A stretch of 64,000 bases of DNA. It comes from JAYOEY01 sp038120295. GTDB lineage: Bacteria > Pseudomonadota > Alphaproteobacteria > MPNO01 > UBA2964. The stretch is from positions 128,366 through 192,365 of the forward strand of contig JAYOLL010000004.1 in the NCBI GenBank assembly GCA_038120295.1, in the 5' to 3' direction. Below the pieces are notes generated by a model. That model was not told the DNA's origin. It saw only the letters and a program-made list of their open reading frames with translations, and ran no database searches. Made by a program: the position numbers and the translations under genes. The stretch's first letter is position 1. Every line of letters begins with the position of its first letter. This document shows positions 61,449-64,000 of the stretch, piece by piece.

Positions 61449-63158
61449 CTACTTCACGTCTTCGGGGAAATATTTGAACACGGAAAGGAAAGGATTGGCG
61501 GCGGCCTGACCGAGGCCGCAGATCGACGCGTCTCCCATCGCCGTCGCCAGCTCTTCCAGCAGGGGCACGTCCCAGCTGTCGCGGCCGAGCAGTTGCACCG
61601 CCTTTTCGCAACCGTTGCGGCAGGGCGTGCACTGTCCGCAACTTTCGTCTTTGAAAAAGCGCAGCAGGTTGACCGCGGCGTTCGCAGCCGAGTCCCGGTC
61701 GGACAGGACCACGATGGCGGCTGAACCAATGAAGCAGCCATGTTTTTCCAGCGTGCCGAAATCGAGCGGTTCGTCGCCCAGCGAGGCCGGCAGGATGCCG
61801 CCCGATGCGCCGCCCGGCAGGTAGCCTTTGAAACTGTGTCCGTCCGCCATGCCGCCGCAAAACTCGTCGATCAGCTCGCGCACGGTAATGCCGGCGGGCG
61901 CGATCTTCACGCCCGGATCCTTCACCCTGCCCGATACAGAGAAGGTCCGGAAACCTCTCGATCCGTTGCGTCCCTGCGAGGTGAACCAGTCGGCGCCTTT
62001 TTCCACCAGGTCGCGGATCCAGTAAAGCGTCTCCACGTTGTGGATCAGGGTCGGTTTGCCGAACAGCCCGACCTGCGCGGGGAAGGGGGGCTTGTGGCGC
62101 GGCAGGCCGCGCTTGCCCTCGATCGATTCCAGCATCGCGGATTCTTCACCGCAAATATAGGCGCCGGCGCCGCGTCGCAGATGGATATAGCCCGGCTCTG
62201 CGAGACCCGCATCCTCAAGTTTCCTAAGCTCTGTCAGCAGAACTTCGCGCAGTTCGGGATACTCATCGCGCAGATAGATATAGATGCCCTCCGCTTCGAC
62301 CGCCCAGGCGGCGATCAGCATGCCTTCGAGAAAACGGTGCGGATCGCCCGACAGGAACCAGCGGTCCTTGAAGGTGCCGGGCTCTCCCTCGTCGCCATTG
62401 ACCGCGATCACACGGGGGCCGGCCTCTGCGCGAACGAACTCCCACTTGCGGCCAGACGGGAAACCGGCACCGCCAAGCCCGCGCAATCCGGAATCGTTCA
62501 GAATGCCGATCAGCTCTTCCGGCGTCCGGTCGCCGTCGCGGCAGGCGCGGAACAAGGCGTAGCCGCCGTCCGCTGCGTAGGCGTCGAAGGCCGTATAATC
62601 CGGTATCGCCGGATCGATTGCTTTCCGCGCCGCCGCGTCGAGGAGCTTCTCCGGCGTGGCGGGGGCGATCTGAGCATGGCCGACGGCTGCTGCAGGCGCC
62701 TTGTCGCAAGCGCCCATGCAGGGCGCGCGTAGAATGCGAACTTCGGATCCGGCCTGTTCGGAGAGTGCCTGCAACAAGGTTTCGCACCCGGCCATTTCGC
62801 AGGCAATGCTGTCGCAGACCCGGATCGTGACCGGCGGCGGCCTGTCCGCCTCGTCGATTACGACATCGAAATGCGCATAGAAGGTTGCGACCTCATATAC
62901 CTCGGTCAGCGCCATCCGCATTTCGTCCGCCAGCGCGACCAGATGGTCGGCGGACAGGCATCCGTACTCGTCCTGTATCGAGTGAAGATGTTCGATCAGC
63001 AAGTCACGTGTACGTGGCGCGTCGCCAAGGAGGGCGCGGACCTGGTCCAGCGCGTCCGTATCGAGTTGCCGACCCTTTGTATGGGGCACGGCTCTTCCGC
63101 CGCGGCCTGGATGTGCGTGTCGCTTTACGCCCGCGCGTTTTCCTCCTGATTCCGCCAT
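61449..63158 (-). CDS. fdsB: NAD-dependent formate dehydrogenase, fused gamma-beta subunit (NuoE-NuoF type)
   Basis: Passes electrons from FdsA to NAD+. Its 569 residues join two normally separate proteins. Residues ~30-170 are the FdsG/NuoE thioredoxin-like [2Fe-2S] domain with Cys115, Cys120, Cys147 and Cys151. From ~190 comes FdsB/NuoF with the FMN/NADH segments GLRGLGGAGFPSGRKW, GDEGEPGTFKDR and GAGAYICGEESAML, and the [4Fe-4S] motif ESCGQCTPCRNGC plus the later Cys in SICGLGQ. The ATG at 63158 has GGAG upstream. Leads an operon with the amidohydrolase and oxygenase genes. Confidence 0.93.
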   Translation of the reverse strand: MAESGGKRAGVKRHAHPGRGGRAVPHTKGRQLDTDALDQVRALLGDAPRTRDLLIEHLHSIQDEYGCLSADHLVALADEMRMALTEVYEVATFYAHFDVVIDEADRPPPVTIRVCDSIACEMAGCETLLQALSEQAGSEVRILRAPCMGACDKAPAAAVGHAQIAPATPEKLLDAAARKAIDPAIPDYTAFDAYAADGGYALFRACRDGDRTPEELIGILNDSGLRGLGGAGFPSGRKWEFVRAEAGPRVIAVNGDEGEPGTFKDRWFLSGDPHRFLEGMLIAAWAVEAEGIYIYLRDEYPELREVLLTELRKLEDAGLAEPGYIHLRRGAGAYICGEESAMLESIEGKRGLPRHKPPFPAQVGLFGKPTLIHNVETLYWIRDLVEKGADWFTSQGRNGSRGFRTFSVSGRVKDPGVKIAPAGITVRELIDEFCGGMADGHSFKGYLPGGASGGILPASLGDEPLDFGTLEKHGCFIGSAAIVVLSDRDSAANAAVNLLRFFKDESCGQCTPCRNGCEKAVQLLGRDSWDVPLLEELATAMGDASICGLGQAAANPFLSVFKYFPEDVK

Positions 63159-63380
63159 TACTGCTCCGATTATGTTTGTGCGCCGAAACGAAAGTTTGAG
63201 TCGAGCCTGCTGACTTTAGTACAGTTTGCGTGTCAGACGAAACCGACTGACGATGAAGCTCGGCCGGCAGAATGCGGCGTTAACGGCCTGTTTACCCTCG
63301 TGTTCGAGATTGGTCGGGACGGGGCAGACCGTAACGGACCTGGAGCCACCGGTTTCCGAGAAAGAGCGGTAACGGAACGA

Positions 63381-64000
63381 ATGATGACTGATCACAAGCA
63401 ATTGCCATTTCGAGTTGCCGAGCTTTTGTGCTCCCGGCTTTGTCATGACCTTATCAGCCCGGTTGCGGCGGTCAGTAACGGGCTCGAACTGCTGGTCGAT
63501 GAGGACGGTAGCGTGGACTCCGAGGTTGCCGGTCTCGTTGGATTCAGTATCGGGCAGGCGGCTGGTTGGCTGACCCTGTTCCGTGTCGCGTACGGGCTGG
63601 GGGGCGAAAATGCTGACTCGCTGACCGTGACGGATCTGGGTGTCCTTGTGGACGGCGTAATCGAGCGGGAAAAAATGTCGTTTGACGTGCCTGCCAGTGA
63701 TGTCGTGCCCGGCAGGGATGCGTCCAAGCTCTCGCTGAATATGGCGATTCTCGGACTCGAGGCCCTGCCGAACAGAGGGCGTCTGCTGTTAGATTTCAAC
63801 GCAGGCGCGGGGCTTGAGATAAAAGTCACCGCTCAGGCAGACGGTGCGGCGCTCCGGCCGGAGACGGTTGCCGCGCTCCAAACCGGCTGCGATCCGGATT
63901 CGCTAACGGCGCGCTCGGTTCAGGGGTATTTCACGGCCTGGCTTGCGCGACGGTTCGGAAGCGCTCTCTCTGTTTCTACCGGACCCGATGTCCGTCGTCA
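63381..64000 (+). CDS. chpT: ChpT-like histidine phosphotransferase (3' end outside window)
   Basis: Relay protein that in Caulobacter passes phosphate from CckA to CtrA and CpdR. The reading frame is open from the ATG at 63381 (an ATG one codon on is equally possible) to the window edge, 206 codons. The phosphorylated His is His22 in LCSRLCHDLISPVAAVSNGL (20), and the degenerate ATPase-like second half (SVQGYFTAWLARRFG) fits the histidine phosphotransferase family. Divergent from fdsGB across 222 bases. Confidence 0.9.
   Translation, partial: MMTDHKQLPFRVAELLCSRLCHDLISPVAAVSNGLELLVDEDGSVDSEVAGLVGFSIGQAAGWLTLFRVAYGLGGENADSLTVTDLGVLVDGVIEREKMSFDVPASDVVPGRDASKLSLNMAILGLEALPNRGRLLLDFNAGAGLEIKVTAQADGAALRPETVAALQTGCDPDSLTARSVQGYFTAWLARRFGSALSVSTGPDVRR

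Noticed and set aside
63216..63446. Minus-strand 76-codon open frame between fdsGB and chpT
   Set aside because: It overlaps the start of chpT, has no ribosome site or domain, and spans the divergent promoter space.

Overview
The window is a draft-quality, GC-rich alphaproteobacterial chromosome segment. It contains one 100-N scaffold gap. Evidence for Alphaproteobacteria: a Shemin-pathway 5-aminolevulinate synthase (HemA), a ChpT-type histidine phosphotransferase at the right edge (part of the CtrA cell-cycle relay), an FtsZ with a very long linker, and the gene order mraZ...ftsZ-lpxC-bamD-recN-ligA. The order within the class cannot be fixed from sequence alone. A Rhodospirillales-like or similar free-living lineage is a guess.

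Layout. (1) 0-8.3 kb: a truncated ClC channel, a serine-protease-like protein that has lost its catalytic triad, UvrD/PcrA helicase, PrmA, a small hypothetical protein and an M24B aminopeptidase P. (2) 8.3-33.1 kb: one long minus-strand block. It holds the complete division/cell-wall (dcw) cluster, transcribed mraZ-rsmH-ftsL-ftsI-murE-murF-mraY-murD-ftsW-murG-murC-murB-ddl-ftsQ-ftsA-ftsZ. A strong terminator follows, then lpxC, bamD, recN and ligA. Most neighbours overlap by 4 bases (ATGA), so the block is translationally coupled. It makes meso-DAP peptidoglycan precursors, the septal synthase, the Z ring, lipid A precursor and the outer-membrane assembly lipoprotein. A likely MraZ-controlled promoter precedes it. 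(3) 33.4-37.5 kb: RNase P RNA, then an amidase, an EamA exporter, DjlA, a DUF3750 protein and an unknown acidic protein, all on the minus strand. (4) 37.6-41.2 kb: a tight plus-strand operon of a DUF1445 putative hydro-lyase, 3-hydroxyanthranilate 3,4-dioxygenase, a metallo-beta-lactamase-fold hydrolase and an FAD-linked oxidase. It looks like a catabolic unit of unknown substrate. (5) 41.3-48.8 kb: a large AsmA protein, a ribbon-helix-helix/TfoX pair, RidA, an orphan PD-(D/E)XK-like protein of lower GC, a ketopantoate-reductase-like protein and a Mug-like glycosylase. (6) 48.8-63.2 kb: hemA, a class III aminotransferase and moaA on the minus strand; fdhD, a GIY-YIG-like protein, mobA and a ModE-like regulator on the plus strand; then NAD-dependent formate dehydrogenase. 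Its alpha subunit (fdsA) and its fused gamma-beta subunit (fdsGB) are separated by a methyltransferase, msrP, a 2OG-Fe(II) oxygenase and an amidohydrolase. (7) the 5' part of chpT.

Region 6 gathers much of what molybdenum-dependent formate oxidation needs: cofactor synthesis (MoaA, MobA), sulfur transfer (FdhD), a possible molybdate-type regulator, and the catalytic and NADH-forming subunits. Both msrP and the neighbouring oxygenase carry an in-frame stop where a glutamine is expected. The N gap in msrP is flanked by an exact 55-bp duplication, so it is almost certainly an assembly artefact. I saw no tRNA, rRNA, CRISPR array, prophage or intact insertion sequence.
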